From positions 1-64,000 of the forward strand of contig NZ_QGTJ01000011.1 in NCBI RefSeq assembly GCF_003182095.1: a stretch of DNA of 64,000 bases, written 5' to 3'. Origin of the DNA: Plasticicumulans acidivorans. Its GTDB lineage: Bacteria; Pseudomonadota; Gammaproteobacteria; Competibacterales; Competibacteraceae. Shown piece by piece: positions 1 to 8,680 of the stretch (positions are counted from its first letter, which is position 1; every line of letters starts with the position of its first letter). The notes below the pieces were generated by a model. It was not told the DNA's origin and did no database searches. It saw nothing but the letters and a program-made list of their open reading frames with translations. The position numbers were made by a program, and so were the translations under genes.

Positions 1-51
1 GCCGATGATAGTGTGGGGCCTCCCCATGTGAAAGTAGGGCACCGCCAGGCA
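1..51 (+). rRNA. rrf: 5S ribosomal RNA, 3' part
   Basis: The window opens inside a 5S rRNA. The segment resembles the 3' half of the Escherichia coli molecule, including the GTGTGGGG-TCTCCCCAT-like helix and the closing GCCAGGCA that pairs with the missing 5' end. It is immediately followed by a strong terminator, so this is the distal end of an rRNA operon transcribed into the window. The 5' half, 23S and 16S genes lie outside. Confidence 0.93.
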
Positions 52-63
52 CCTTACACAACA

Positions 64-101
64 AGCCCCTGACCCATTACAACGGTCAGGGGCTTTTTGT
101 T
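64..101 (+). terminator. Rho-independent terminator of the rRNA operon
   Basis: An 11-bp perfect stem, AGCCCCTGACC (64-74) with GGTCAGGGGCT (84-94), is followed by a T-rich tract TTTTTGTT. It starts about 12 bases after the 5S end and closes the rrn transcript before the convergent yhbY gene. Confidence 0.93.
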
Positions 102-184
102 ATCTAAAATTTCTAATTCGGTCGATCTCTTTTTCGCGATGTGGAGTCTTTATTCCTGCCTCTCACCGTTAAAATGAGTAATTT

Positions 185-475
185 TTATGGAAATGTGATG
201 CGTGGTTTTTTTGTGTTGCGACGAAACAGAATGGCTACATGACCAATGCACTGAATCAGTTCAGCGGCGGACGCCTGAATAACAGTGTGAATTAATGTAT
301 TGCGGTGCAGGCGATCTTCACCATTAACGCGTATTTTAATCAGCTCATGATGCTCTAGCGCCAGAGCTATTTCATTAAGCACTGATTCGGTGGCCCCGTT
401 TTCACCAATGATTACTACGGGTTTTAGTGTGTGGGCCATTGCCTTAAGGTACTGTTTTTGATTTGGTTTAAGCAT
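185..475 (-). CDS. yhbY: YhbY-family RNA-binding protein (CRM domain), ribosome assembly
   Basis: A 96-residue protein with the single-domain CRM fold expected of YhbY, a small RNA-binding protein associated with pre-50S ribosomal particles. Visible family signatures are LKPVVIIGENGATE and EHHELIKIRVNGEDR near the middle. I chose the ATG at 475 (MLKPNQKQ) because it matches the usual N-terminus; the frame stays open to 553 with two further Met codons, but no good ribosome binding site supports them. It is divergent from the next gene and convergent with the rrn operon. In enterobacteria yhbY also lies beside rlmE-ftsH, so the neighbourhood is conserved. Confidence 0.93.
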   Translation of the reverse strand: MLKPNQKQYLKAMAHTLKPVVIIGENGATESVLNEIALALEHHELIKIRVNGEDRLHRNTLIHTVIQASAAELIQCIGHVAILFRRNTKKPRITFP

Positions 476-489
476 TTGCGTGAGGATAT

Positions 490-771
490 ATGGCTGAAGA
501 TCATAAAAAGAAGGCTCTATCATGCGGTGAATTTCGTGTGGCGGCAAGTCCATTTAATGCAATTAAGTTTGAGCTGGGTGTGATTTTTTTGGTTGGTTTT
601 TTATTACTGCTTGTCTTAGGCCGGATTTTTGCCGGGGAAAATGGCCTTCAGCTGGCGTGGCTTTTGGGGTATGGATGTGCCGCAGCTGCTTGGTTGATTG
701 CACGGGTGCGGTTCGTGACGGGGCGTGTGTTGCGGGGGGAGGGAGGGGATGGCGAGAAGCAGGACGAGTAA
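490..771 (+). CDS. Small two-TM membrane protein of unknown function
   Basis: A 93-residue protein with two hydrophobic helices (about residues 28-47 and 54-70) separated by a short loop, and a charged tail. I do not recognise a named family. Its ATG lies only 14 bp from the divergent yhbY start, with GAGGA directly upstream but spaced very tightly. Its 3' end overlaps the start of rlmE by 23 bases, which suggests translational coupling with rlmE and ftsH. Membrane topology beside a membrane protease gene is suggestive but proves nothing. It could be a spurious frame, although the two clean membrane segments argue for a real gene. Confidence 0.6.
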   Translation: MAEDHKKKALSCGEFRVAASPFNAIKFELGVIFLVGFLLLLVLGRIFAGENGLQLAWLLGYGCAAAAWLIARVRFVTGRVLRGEGGDGEKQDE

Positions 772-1369
772 TCGATGGCTCAAAGAGCATTTCGCAGACG
801 AGTATGTGAAACGCGCTCAGGCAGAGGGGTATCGGTCGCGCGCTGTTTATAAATTGCTTGAAATCCAAGAAAGGGACAAGTTGCTACGCCCGGGGATGAC
901 AGTGGTGGATCTTGGTGCTGCGCCTGGTGGGTGGGCTCAGGCTGCTGCGAGCATTGTTGGCGACCAAGGCAAGATAGTGGCTCTTGACCTTCTCCCGATA
1001 GATGCCCTTGCTGGGGTGGAGTCGATTCAGGGGGATTTCCGTGATGAGTCTGTTGTTCGTCAGCTATTTGATGTCTTGGAAGGGCGGGCTGTTGACCTTG
1101 TTCTTTCAGATATGGCCCCCAATTCCAGCGGAATGCGCGCGGTCGACCAGCCGAGGCAGATGTATCTTGCCGAGCTGGCGCTCGATTTCGCGCGACAAGC
1201 CTTGAGCTCTGGGGGAGGGATGCTTGTCAAGGTATTTCAGGGTGAAGGTTTTGATGCCTTGCTGAAAGATTTTCGGGCGAGTTTCGGGTCGGTTGTGTCG
1301 CGTAAGCCTAAGGCGTCGCGGGCTCGGAGCTCGGAACTCTACCTGCTGGCGAGGAACTACCGCGCGTAG
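749..1369 (+). CDS. rlmE: 23S rRNA 2'-O-methyltransferase (U2552), RlmE/FtsJ
   Basis: A 206-residue SAM-dependent methyltransferase that methylates U2552 of 23S rRNA late in 50S assembly. The SAM-binding motif [13 protein letters not shown] is clear near residue 55, and the K-D-K-E catalytic set is represented by the early RSRAVYKL lysine, LVLSDMAPN aspartate, GGMLVKVFQ lysine and [10 protein letters not shown] glutamate. The ATG at 749 follows a purine-rich GGGAGGGG and gives the normal family length; an in-frame GTG at 725 is less likely. It lies directly before ftsH, as in most gammaproteobacteria. Confidence 0.96.
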   Translation: MARSRTSNRWLKEHFADEYVKRAQAEGYRSRAVYKLLEIQERDKLLRPGMTVVDLGAAPGGWAQAAASIVGDQGKIVALDLLPIDALAGVESIQGDFRDESVVRQLFDVLEGRAVDLVLSDMAPNSSGMRAVDQPRQMYLAELALDFARQALSSGGGMLVKVFQGEGFDALLKDFRASFGSVVSRKPKASRARSSELYLLARNYRA

Positions 1370-1392
1370 TATGGTCTCAAAGTTTGTCAGGT

Positions 1393-1424
1393 CACCCGCC
1401 GTAGGGTGGCATTGGCGCCAATGC
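1393..1424 (+). promoter_or_regulatory. Two abutting inverted repeats upstream of ftsH
   Basis: Between rlmE and ftsH, a small hairpin CACCC-6 nt-GGGTG (1393-1408) is followed with no gap by a perfect 16-bp palindrome GCATTGGCGCCAATGC (1409-1424). The ftsH Shine-Dalgarno (GAGG near 1436) starts about 11 bases later. No T-tract follows, so it is not an ordinary terminator. It could be an operator or an mRNA structure controlling ftsH; the function is inferred only from position and symmetry. Confidence 0.5.
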
Positions 1425-1447
1425 TTAAGAGTGATGAGGTTCATCCT

Positions 1448-3379
1448 TTGAACGACATGGTCAAGAACATCCTGCTGTGGGTCGTTATCGCTGTGGTGCT
1501 GATGTCGGTCTTCAATAGTTTCGGGCCGCGCACATCGCCTTCGCAACAGGTCACATATTCACAGTTTCTCGATGAGGTCAAGCAGGGTCGCGTCGCCCAT
1601 GTTTCGATTGACGGTAAATCAATCAGTGGACGTACGAATGCGGGCGAAAAGTTCGTGACTTATAGTCCGGAGACTGATAACGCAGCGATGATAGGCACGT
1701 TGCTCGACAATGGTGTTGATATCGAAGGTCGCCCGCCTGAGCAGCAGTCTTTGTTGATGCAGATATTTATTAGCTGGTTCCCGATGTTGCTGCTTATCGG
1801 TGTGTGGGTGTTCTTCTTGCGGCAGATGCAAGGCGGTGGCGGTGGCCGCGGTGCGATGTCCTTTGGGAAGTCGCGCGCGCGGATGATGAGCGAAGACCAG
1901 ATCAAAGTTAGCTTTGCCGATGTTGCTGGATGTGATGAGGCAAAAGAAGAGGTTGGTGAGCTTGTTGAGTTTCTTCGAGATCCCGGAAAATTCCAGCGGC
2001 TTGGAGGAAAAATCCCCCGGGGAGTGCTGATGGTGGGCTCTCCTGGTACAGGCAAAACATTGCTGGCGAAAGCGATTGCCGGTGAAGCGAAAGTGCCTTT
2101 CTTTTCGATTTCAGGCTCAGATTTCGTAGAGATGTTTGTTGGTGTTGGAGCATCTCGCGTACGGGATATGTTTGACCAAGCGAAAAAACATGCTCCGTGT
2201 ATTATTTTTATTGATGAAATTGATGCTGTTGGCCGTCATCGTGGTGCTGGATTAGGGGGCGGGCATGACGAACGAGAGCAAACCCTGAATCAGCTGTTGG
2301 TTGAAATGGACGGATTTGAGGGGAATGAAGGTATCATCGTCATTGCTGCAACTAACCGGCCTGACGTGCTTGACCCGGCATTGCTCCGCCCCGGGCGTTT
2401 TGATCGCCAGGTTGTTGTTCCTTTGCCAGATGTTCGTGGCCGAGAGCAGATTCTGAAAGTTCACATGCGGAAAGTGCCTTTGGGCGGAGATGTTAAACCC
2501 GCCTTGATCGCACGCGGCACGCCGGGTTTCTCAGGTGCAGATCTCGCGAATTTGGTCAATGAAGCAGCTCTTTTTGCTGCTCGGGCTAATAAGCGTGAAG
2601 TTGGAATGGATGAATTTGAGCGCGCCAAAGATAAAATTATGATGGGCGCAGAACGTAAATCTATGGTTATGAGTGAGCAAGAGAAAAAGCTCACTGCTTA
2701 TCATGAGGCGGGGCACGCAATTGTCGGACGTTTAGTGCCTGACCATGATCCTGTATATAAGGTGAGCATCATTCCACGAGGTAGGGCTCTCGGTGTGACG
2801 ATGTTTTTGCCTGAGCAGGATCGGTACAGCTACAGCAAGCTGCGGCTTGAAAGTCAAATTTCAAGTCTGTTCGGCGGACGTATTGCGGAAGTGCTGATTT
2901 TTGGAACTGACTCGGTGACAACTGGAGCCTCGAACGACATTGAACGCGCGACAGATATAGCGCGGAATATGGTAACAAAGTGGGGGCTTTCCGAGAGGTT
3001 GGGGCCATTAACGTACAGTGAAGATGACGGCGAAGTGTTTCTTGGGCGCTCAGTGACACGGCATAAAAATGTTTCTGATGAAACGGCTCATGTGATTGAC
3101 GAAGAGGTTCGGTCGGTTATAGATCGTAATTATCTACGTGCAGAGCAGATCTTGCGTGAGCATATGGAAAAACTGCACAAGATGGCTGAAGCTCTGATTA
3201 AGTATGAAACGATCGATTCAGATCAAATTGACGACATCATGTCGGGTCGCGATCCTCGTGCGCCTCAGGATTATTCAGATTCTGAGCAGCCGCCCGCCGC
3301 GCCGGGCACTTCCTCGCAAGCGCCCGATGGCAAAGCCGATGGTGATGGTGCCATCGGGGGCCCTGCCCAGCAGCATTGA
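1448..3379 (+). CDS. ftsH: ATP-dependent zinc metalloprotease FtsH
   Basis: A 643-residue membrane-anchored AAA+ protease that degrades misfolded membrane proteins and regulators such as LpxC in E. coli. There are two N-terminal membrane helices, then the AAA domain with Walker A GSPGTGKT (the family usually has GPPGTGKT), Walker [10 protein letters not shown] and the arginine finger region RPGRFDRQ. The zinc site HEAGH is at residues 419-423. I chose the TTG at 1448 because it has GAGG about 8 bases upstream and gives the common N-terminus L/M-NDMVKN; the ATG at 1457 is the alternative. The proline-rich acidic tail is typical. Confidence 0.97.
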   Translation: MNDMVKNILLWVVIAVVLMSVFNSFGPRTSPSQQVTYSQFLDEVKQGRVAHVSIDGKSISGRTNAGEKFVTYSPETDNAAMIGTLLDNGVDIEGRPPEQQSLLMQIFISWFPMLLLIGVWVFFLRQMQGGGGGRGAMSFGKSRARMMSEDQIKVSFADVAGCDEAKEEVGELVEFLRDPGKFQRLGGKIPRGVLMVGSPGTGKTLLAKAIAGEAKVPFFSISGSDFVEMFVGVGASRVRDMFDQAKKHAPCIIFIDEIDAVGRHRGAGLGGGHDEREQTLNQLLVEMDGFEGNEGIIVIAATNRPDVLDPALLRPGRFDRQVVVPLPDVRGREQILKVHMRKVPLGGDVKPALIARGTPGFSGADLANLVNEAALFAARANKREVGMDEFERAKDKIMMGAERKSMVMSEQEKKLTAYHEAGHAIVGRLVPDHDPVYKVSIIPRGRALGVTMFLPEQDRYSYSKLRLESQISSLFGGRIAEVLIFGTDSVTTGASNDIERATDIARNMVTKWGLSERLGPLTYSEDDGEVFLGRSVTRHKNVSDETAHVIDEEVRSVIDRNYLRAEQILREHMEKLHKMAEALIKYETIDSDQIDDIMSGRDPRAPQDYSDSEQPPAAPGTSSQAPDGKADGDGAIGGPAQQH

Positions 3380-3388
3380 GAGATTTGC

Positions 3389-4219
3389 ATGCGTTTAGCG
3401 TGTGGTGATAAAGCACTGGATTTGTCTGGCGCGGTTGTCATGGGGGTCCTTAATGTGACCCCTGATTCCTTTTCAGATGGTGGGAGCTATCTTGATCCTG
3501 AACGTGCCCTTGACCGTGCGCTAGAGATGGTCGAGGAAGGGGCTGCTATTATTGATTTAGGGGGGGAGTCTACTCGGCCTGGTGCGCCCGAGGTTTCCGC
3601 AGTAGATGAGGTGCGGCGGGTTATTCCCGTTCTTGAGCGTTTGGTTTCAAAAATGCCGGTGCCAATATCTGTCGATACTAGCAAACCAGTAGTGATGAAG
3701 GCTGCATTGATAGCTGGCGCGGGAATGATTAACGACATATGCGCATTGTCTGAGCCTGGCGCATTGCATGAGCTTGCAGGTTCAAATGCCGCCGTATGTC
3801 TGATGCATATGCAAGGTCGACCGCGGGATATGCAGCTATCCCCTTGTTATGAGGATGTTGTAACGGATGTGTGCCGTTATCTTGAGTCCCGTGTGTGTGA
3901 ATGTATAGCACAAGGCATTTCGCGGGAGCAGATCGTGCTCGATCCGGGGTTTGGATTTGGTAAATCAGTTGAGAATAACTACAGTCTTCTTAAGCATTTA
4001 TCCGTTTTTGTGGACCTCGGGATGCCAGTTCTCGCTGGGATGTCACGGAAGTCGATGATCGGTGCTGTGTTGAATGTACCTGTTGTGGAGCGAATGGTGG
4101 GAAGTGTTGCTGCGGCATTACTGGCTGTGCAGGCTGGGGCTAAGATTGTGCGCGTTCACGATGTGCTGCCAACAGTTCAGGCGCTTAAGGTGTGGGAAAC
4201 CGTCCAGCGTGCTGGTTAA
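3389..4219 (+). CDS. folP: Dihydropteroate synthase
   Basis: A 276-residue enzyme joining 4-aminobenzoate to hydroxymethyl-dihydropterin diphosphate in folate synthesis; it is the sulfonamide target. The pterin-binding signatures are present: MGVLNVTPDSFSDGG near residue 20, IIDLGGESTRPGA near residue 52, DTSKP and the later DPGFGFGK and GMSRKSMIG segments. It begins 9 bases after ftsH, as in E. coli where ftsH-folP-glmM form one block. Confidence 0.97.
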   Translation: MRLACGDKALDLSGAVVMGVLNVTPDSFSDGGSYLDPERALDRALEMVEEGAAIIDLGGESTRPGAPEVSAVDEVRRVIPVLERLVSKMPVPISVDTSKPVVMKAALIAGAGMINDICALSEPGALHELAGSNAAVCLMHMQGRPRDMQLSPCYEDVVTDVCRYLESRVCECIAQGISREQIVLDPGFGFGKSVENNYSLLKHLSVFVDLGMPVLAGMSRKSMIGAVLNVPVVERMVGSVAAALLAVQAGAKIVRVHDVLPTVQALKVWETVQRAG

Positions 4220-4298
4220 ACGTTGGTGGAACTGTTTGTGGCAGTTACGGATGGCGCCAGGTTGTACCTGAAAGCCTTTTTGAGCGAGAACAGGAATA

Positions 4299-5639
4299 AT
4301 GCAAAAGCGCTTCTTTGGGACTGACGGAATTCGTGGTCGCGTTGGAGAAAGCCCAATTACACCGGAATTCATGCTCAAGCTTGGCTGGGCTGCTGGGCGC
4401 GTTCTTGCTCGGGCTGGAAATAGCAAAGTTCTGATCGGGAAAGATACTCGTATCTCGGGTTACATGTTTGAATCTGCTCTTGAGGCAGGTTTGTCTGCTG
4501 CGGGTATCAATATCTCATTGCTGGGGCCTATGCCAACTCCAGCTGTCGCGTATTTGACACGGACGCTGCATGCGGATGCGGGAATCGTGATCAGTGCTTC
4601 CCATAATCCATATTGGGATAATGGAGTAAAGTTTTTTTCTAGGGATGGAAGAAAACTGCCAGATGATGTTGAATTGGATATAGAGCGCGCTATTGACGAG
4701 CTTCTTGTAACTGTCGAACCTGGAGTTCTTGGAAAAGCAGAGCGGGTTGTTGATGCTGCTGGGCGCTATATAGAGTTTTGTAAAAGTACAGTCCCGATGG
4801 CGATTGACTTGTCTGGGATTAAAATGGTTGTTGACTGTGCAAATGGCGCCACGTACCACATTGCATCTAATGTGTTTTCAGAGCTTGGGGCTTCGGTGAG
4901 CGTTCTGGCTGTCAATCCAGATGGATTGAATATTAATGTGGATTGCGGCTCGACAAAACCAAGGCGTTTGCAGGACGCTGTGCTCATGCAAGGCGCTGAT
5001 TTAGGGGTTGCTTTTGATGGGGATGGCGACCGCGTTGTTTTTGTTGACTGCAAAGGGAATGTCGTTGATGGCGATGAGCTGTTGTTCATCATCGCTCGAG
5101 ATCGTCTTAAGCATGGAGAGTTGCCAGGGAGTGCAGTTGTTGGCACACAAATGAGCAATTTTGGACTCGAGTTGGCGTTAGGTAATTTAGGAATCGCTTT
5201 ACATAGAGCTAAAGTTGGCGATAGATATGTAATGGAGGCATTGGCTGCGAATGGGCTGACTGTCGGAGGGGAAGGGTCGGGGCATCTAATTTGTCTTGAT
5301 CGTACTACGACAGGGGATGGCATAGTGTCTGCGTTGCAGGTGTTGGCCGCGATGGTGATGGATGGCTGCGGTCTTCATGATTTGGCTGCAGGTATGCGCA
5401 AGCTTCCTCAGGTGATGGTCAATGTGCCCATATCAGGGCTGAAGGATTGGATGACGTGCAAGCCGGTTTTGGCTTCTGTGCGAAGTGCGGAGCGCCGGCT
5501 GGCTTCGACGGGGCGGGTATTGCTTCGGCCTTCTGGAACAGAGCCTGTGGTTAGAGTGATGGTTGAGGGCGAAGATTCGGTTCTTGTTAACCAGCTTGCA
5601 CATGAGATTGCTGAGGTTGTTGCACAGCAAGTGGCCTGA
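4299..5639 (+). CDS. glmM: Phosphoglucosamine mutase
   Basis: A 446-residue alpha-D-phosphohexomutase converting glucosamine-6-phosphate to glucosamine-1-phosphate for UDP-GlcNAc, the precursor of peptidoglycan and LPS. The N-terminal FGTDGIRG motif, the phosphoserine loop ISASHNP (S101), the metal loop FDGDGDR and the C-terminal phosphate-binding [12 protein letters not shown] are all intact. The start is supported by AGGA upstream. It lies 79 bp after folP, a gap holding only a weak CAGGT-TGT-ACCTG hairpin. Confidence 0.97.
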   Translation: MQKRFFGTDGIRGRVGESPITPEFMLKLGWAAGRVLARAGNSKVLIGKDTRISGYMFESALEAGLSAAGINISLLGPMPTPAVAYLTRTLHADAGIVISASHNPYWDNGVKFFSRDGRKLPDDVELDIERAIDELLVTVEPGVLGKAERVVDAAGRYIEFCKSTVPMAIDLSGIKMVVDCANGATYHIASNVFSELGASVSVLAVNPDGLNINVDCGSTKPRRLQDAVLMQGADLGVAFDGDGDRVVFVDCKGNVVDGDELLFIIARDRLKHGELPGSAVVGTQMSNFGLELALGNLGIALHRAKVGDRYVMEALAANGLTVGGEGSGHLICLDRTTTGDGIVSALQVLAAMVMDGCGLHDLAAGMRKLPQVMVNVPISGLKDWMTCKPVLASVRSAERRLASTGRVLLRPSGTEPVVRVMVEGEDSVLVNQLAHEIAEVVAQQVA

Positions 5640-5685
5640 CGATGAATGAATGCTCTGCACAGAATAGGATTGAGGGCTTTTGCTG

Positions 5686-6447
5686 ATGCGTAATAAGTTG
5701 GTGGCTGCGAACTGGAAGATGAACGGTGATTTTAGTGCGCTCGCTGCGTGGGTTGCTGTGATGAAAGAGAGCGTACCCGAGGAGGGCGGTGCTCAGGTCG
5801 TCTTTATTCCTCCATATCCTTACCTTCGGGCAGCCGTTGATGCCTTGTGTAGAACCCAGATTGGAGTTGGGGCTCAGGATGTCTCTGCGCATGTGTCGGG
5901 TGCGTTTACGGGCGAAGTTTCTGCCGGCATGCTTTTGGAGTGTGGATGCAAGTATGTGCTTGTGGGGCATTCTGAGCGCCGATCCATGTGGAGTGAATCT
6001 GATGAAATAGTCGCCGCAAAATTCGAGGCGGCTACAAAGGTTGGGTTGATTCCCATTCTTTGTGTCGGCGAGTGTCTTGAGGAGCGAGAGTTAGGGCTGA
6101 CGGAAAAAGTTGTTGTGGGGCAATTAAATGGCGTTCTTGATCGTGTTGGTCCCACAATATTTGGTGCTGGTGTCGTAGCATATGAGCCTATCTGGGCGAT
6201 TGGTACCGGTTTGACGGCAACTCCACAGCAGGCGCAGGAAGTGCATGGAGTTATTCGCTCGCGGCTCGCGGCCTGTGATGATGGGTTGTCTGAAAAAACG
6301 CAAATCCTCTATGGGGGTAGTGTGAAAGCGGGGAACGCTACTGAATTGTTTTCGATGCCTGACATTGATGGTGGTCTTGTGGGGGGGGCGTCTCTTGATG
6401 CCGGCGAGTTTGCGAAAATCGCAAACGCTGCTTTGTCGCGTTCTTGA
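5686..6447 (+). CDS. tpiA: Triosephosphate isomerase
   Basis: A 253-residue TIM-barrel enzyme interconverting dihydroxyacetone phosphate and glyceraldehyde-3-phosphate. Substrate lysine is in NWKMNG near the start, the catalytic histidine in VGHSERR and the catalytic glutamate with flexible loop in YEPIWAIGTG; the phosphate loop LYGGSV is near the end. The ATG at 5686 sits 11 bases after GAGGG; a TTG at 5680 is also in frame. The order tpiA-secG-tRNA-Leu-nuo is a known arrangement in gamma- and betaproteobacteria. Confidence 0.97.
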   Translation: MRNKLVAANWKMNGDFSALAAWVAVMKESVPEEGGAQVVFIPPYPYLRAAVDALCRTQIGVGAQDVSAHVSGAFTGEVSAGMLLECGCKYVLVGHSERRSMWSESDEIVAAKFEAATKVGLIPILCVGECLEERELGLTEKVVVGQLNGVLDRVGPTIFGAGVVAYEPIWAIGTGLTATPQQAQEVHGVIRSRLAACDDGLSEKTQILYGGSVKAGNATELFSMPDIDGGLVGGASLDAGEFAKIANAALSRS

Positions 6448-6474
6448 GTTCGGTTTGTCATGAGTAGGAAGTAA

Positions 6475-6801
6475 ATGTATACAATTGTAGTGTTTCTCCA
6501 CGTACTAGTCGCTATTGTTTTAGTTGTATTGGTTTTGCTGCAGCAAGGTAAAGGCGCGGACGCGGGTGCGGCTTTTGGTGCCGGGGCTTCAAGTACCGTA
6601 TTCGGTGCAAGAGGATCTGCGTCTTTTTTGAGCAGAACCACGGCAGCGTTGGCGACAGTGTTTTTTATTACCAGTTTGACGCTCGCGTGGTTTGCGGCGA
6701 CGCCGGTCACATCATCTGCAGTGATCCGGCAGATTGATGCGCCAGTCGATTCTTCGTCTCCTGTGGATGTGCCGCGCTTGCCAAGCCAGCCATCGAGCTA
6801 G
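6475..6801 (+). CDS. secG: Protein translocase subunit SecG
   Basis: A 108-residue inner-membrane subunit of the SecYEG translocon. It has two membrane helices (about residues 3-22 and 54-74) flanking the conserved cytoplasmic loop [15 protein letters not shown] and [11 protein letters not shown]. The C-terminal tail is serine/proline rich and variable, as is normal. It follows tpiA by 27 bp and is followed by tRNA-Leu. Confidence 0.95.
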   Translation: MYTIVVFLHVLVAIVLVVLVLLQQGKGADAGAAFGAGASSTVFGARGSASFLSRTTAALATVFFITSLTLAWFAATPVTSSAVIRQIDAPVDSSSPVDVPRLPSQPSS

Positions 6802-6822
6802 TATAGTTATTGCCCTTCACAA

Positions 6823-6907
6823 GCCGACGTGGTGGAATTGGTAGACACGCTATCTTGAGGTGGTAGTGGCGAATGCTGTGCCGGTTCGAGTCCGGCCGTC
6901 GGCACCA
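6823..6907 (+). tRNA. leuU: tRNA-Leu (anticodon GAG)
   Basis: An 85-base class II tRNA including an encoded CCA. The acceptor stem GCCGACG pairs with CGTCGGC, the TPsiC arm reads CCGG-TTCGAGT-CCGG, and the anticodon loop TTGAGGT lies between CTATC and GGTAG. A GAG anticodon reads CUU/CUC leucine codons. E. coli leuU also lies downstream of secG, so position supports the identity. Confidence 0.95.
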
Positions 6908-6910
6908 AAA

Positions 6911-6938
6911 AAGCATCCATGATGGATGCTTTTTTTTT
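6911..6938 (+). terminator. Rho-independent terminator after tRNA-Leu
   Basis: AGCATCC and GGATGCT form a 7-bp stem (extendable with A-T pairs) around a 5-base loop, followed by nine T residues. It separates the glmM-tpiA-secG-tRNA-Leu transcript from the nuo operon. Confidence 0.92.
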
Positions 6939-7003
6939 GTTTTTTGTCTTTTGAGGCTTAAAGGACAAGGGAGTGTGGTGTGCCGAATGACAAAGGGCGT
7001 TTC

Positions 7004-7033
7004 TTGACTCTGCTGTACACCGGGTCGTACACT
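7004..7033 (+). promoter_or_regulatory. Candidate sigma-70 promoter of the nuo operon
   Basis: TTGACT (7004-7009) and TACACT (7028-7033) are separated by 18 bases and lie about 92 bp before nuoA, just downstream of the tRNA-Leu terminator. This is the best promoter-like match in the gap; inferred from sequence only. Confidence 0.55.
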
Positions 7034-7125
7034 TCCCAAGCTTTAGTCGAGTCTAGGGTGGTTCGACTGCCTCGGTTAACTAGCATCACTTCCTTGAGTT
7101 TTTCGCTAAAGAAGGAATGGCGCGG

Positions 7126-7482
7126 ATGCTTGAAAATTACCTTCCAATCCTTGTTTTTGTCGTTATTGGTGTTCTCGTCGGCGTGGGACCTATTGCAATA
7201 GGGTTCTTATTGGGGCCGCGGAATCCCGATAGCGAGAAGCTTTCTCCATACGAGTGCGGATTCGAGGCTTTCGAAGATGCTCGTATGAAGTTCGATGTCC
7301 GCTATTACCTCGTAGCTATTTTGTTCATCATATTTGACCTCGAAATTGCCTTTCTTTTTCCTTGGGCCGTATCTCTTGACCAGATCGGAGGCTTTGGGTT
7401 TTTAGCAATGGCTGTTTTCTTGGGGATTTTGGTGGTCGGCTTCGTCTATGAGTGGAAGAAAGGTGCCTTGGAATGGGAATAG
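7126..7482 (+). CDS. nuoA: NADH-quinone oxidoreductase subunit A
   Basis: A 118-residue membrane subunit of complex I with three helices. The conserved loop [20 protein letters not shown], which lies near the quinone site, is intact. I chose the ATG at 7126 (MLENYLP), 9 bases from GAAGGA; the upstream ATG at 7117 abuts that same site with no spacer. First gene of a complete 14-gene nuo operon; its last codons overlap nuoB. Confidence 0.96.
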   Translation: MLENYLPILVFVVIGVLVGVGPIAIGFLLGPRNPDSEKLSPYECGFEAFEDARMKFDVRYYLVAILFIIFDLEIAFLFPWAVSLDQIGGFGFLAMAVFLGILVVGFVYEWKKGALEWE

Positions 7483-7949
7483 AGGGTGTACTCGAAAAAG
7501 GTGTCGTAACGACCACTGCAGACAAGCTGATTAACTGGGCTCGCACGGGGTCGTTATGGCCAATGACTTTTGGGTTGGCATGTTGTGCAGTTGAAATGAT
7601 GCATGCAGGCGCTTCTCGGTATGATCTGGACAGGTTTGGAATTGTGTTTCGGCCAAGTCCTCGTCAATCAGATGTGATGATCGTCGCCGGAACTCTTGTC
7701 AATAAAATGGCGCCAGCCCTGCGTAAAGTGTATGACCAGATGGCGGAGCCCCGATGGGTGATCTCCATGGGCTCCTGTGCCAATGGGGGGGGGTATTATC
7801 ATTATTCATACGCTGTCGTGCGAGGCTGTGATCGAATAGTGCCAGTTGACGTATATGTGCCGGGTTGTCCACCAACGGCTGAAGCTCTGCTTTATGGAAT
7901 AATTCAGCTGCAAAATAAAATTAAACGTACTAATACAATCGCCCGATAA
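7473..7949 (+). CDS. nuoB: NADH-quinone oxidoreductase subunit B
   Basis: A 158-residue peripheral-arm subunit that carries iron-sulfur cluster N2, the final electron donor to quinone. The tandem cysteines are in [11 protein letters not shown], with further ligands in [11 protein letters not shown] and [12 protein letters not shown]. The ATG at 7473 overlaps the nuoA stop by 10 bases, consistent with translational coupling, and gives the normal N-terminus. Confidence 0.97.
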   Translation: MGIEGVLEKGVVTTTADKLINWARTGSLWPMTFGLACCAVEMMHAGASRYDLDRFGIVFRPSPRQSDVMIVAGTLVNKMAPALRKVYDQMAEPRWVISMGSCANGGGYYHYSYAVVRGCDRIVPVDVYVPGCPPTAEALLYGIIQLQNKIKRTNTIAR

Positions 7950-7960
7950 GGGATGTTGCC

Positions 7961-8659
7961 ATGGCTGATATTCTCGAAAACTTGCTGGACTCGATTAAAT
8001 CGCGTTTTGGTGAAAGTCTTGTCGGATGCGGCTTTTGTCAAGGTGAGTTGGCTGTTGATATCGCGTTAGCTGACGCGAAAGAAGTTTTTGCCTCTCTGCG
8101 TGATGAATTTCATTTTGAGCAGCTAATTGATCTCGCAGGGGTTGATTATTCGGCTTATGGGGCAAGTGAATGGGCGACAGTAAATACTTCAAGTAGTGGT
8201 TTTGGGCGTGGTGTAAATGAAACATCGCCTGGGCGTTCTGCTGAATCGGTAACTGTTTTCGTTGAGACATCGAAAACAAAACAGCGATTTGCTGCTGTCT
8301 ATCAGCTTTTATCCATTTCTAAAAATACTCGTTTGCGTGTCCGTGTTTTTGCTGAAGACGATGACATGCCGATCATTCCGTCTGTGATTGATGTATGGGC
8401 TAGTGCCAGCTGGTATGAGCGAGAAGCGTTTGACTTGTTTGGGTTGTTGTTTGAGGGGCACCCTGATCTTCGTCGCATTTTGACGGATTATGGTTTCGTT
8501 GGACACCCGTTCCGAAAAGATTTTCCGCTTATAGGTAATGTAGAAATGCGTTACGACATGGAAAAGGGACGCGTCATTTATGAGCCTGTTTCAATTGAGC
8601 CGCGGGTGCTTGTGCCACGAGTGATTCGTGATGATCACCGTTATACAATTGGGTCATGA
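7961..8659 (+). CDS. nuoC: NADH-quinone oxidoreductase subunit C
   Basis: A 232-residue 30-kDa subunit of the complex I peripheral arm, separate from NuoD and not fused as in enterobacteria. The signature [11 protein letters not shown] and the following [13 protein letters not shown] are present. Compared with short forms it has an insert of about 30 residues (about 67-105, ser/gly rich) between the [10 protein letters not shown] strand and [10 protein letters not shown]; from memory a similar insert occurs in Xanthomonas-type NuoC. Confidence 0.96.
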   Translation: MADILENLLDSIKSRFGESLVGCGFCQGELAVDIALADAKEVFASLRDEFHFEQLIDLAGVDYSAYGASEWATVNTSSSGFGRGVNETSPGRSAESVTVFVETSKTKQRFAAVYQLLSISKNTRLRVRVFAEDDDMPIIPSVIDVWASASWYEREAFDLFGLLFEGHPDLRRILTDYGFVGHPFRKDFPLIGNVEMRYDMEKGRVIYEPVSIEPRVLVPRVIRDDHRYTIGS

Positions 8660-8680
8660 TTTAAAAGGGGTGGTCGCACA

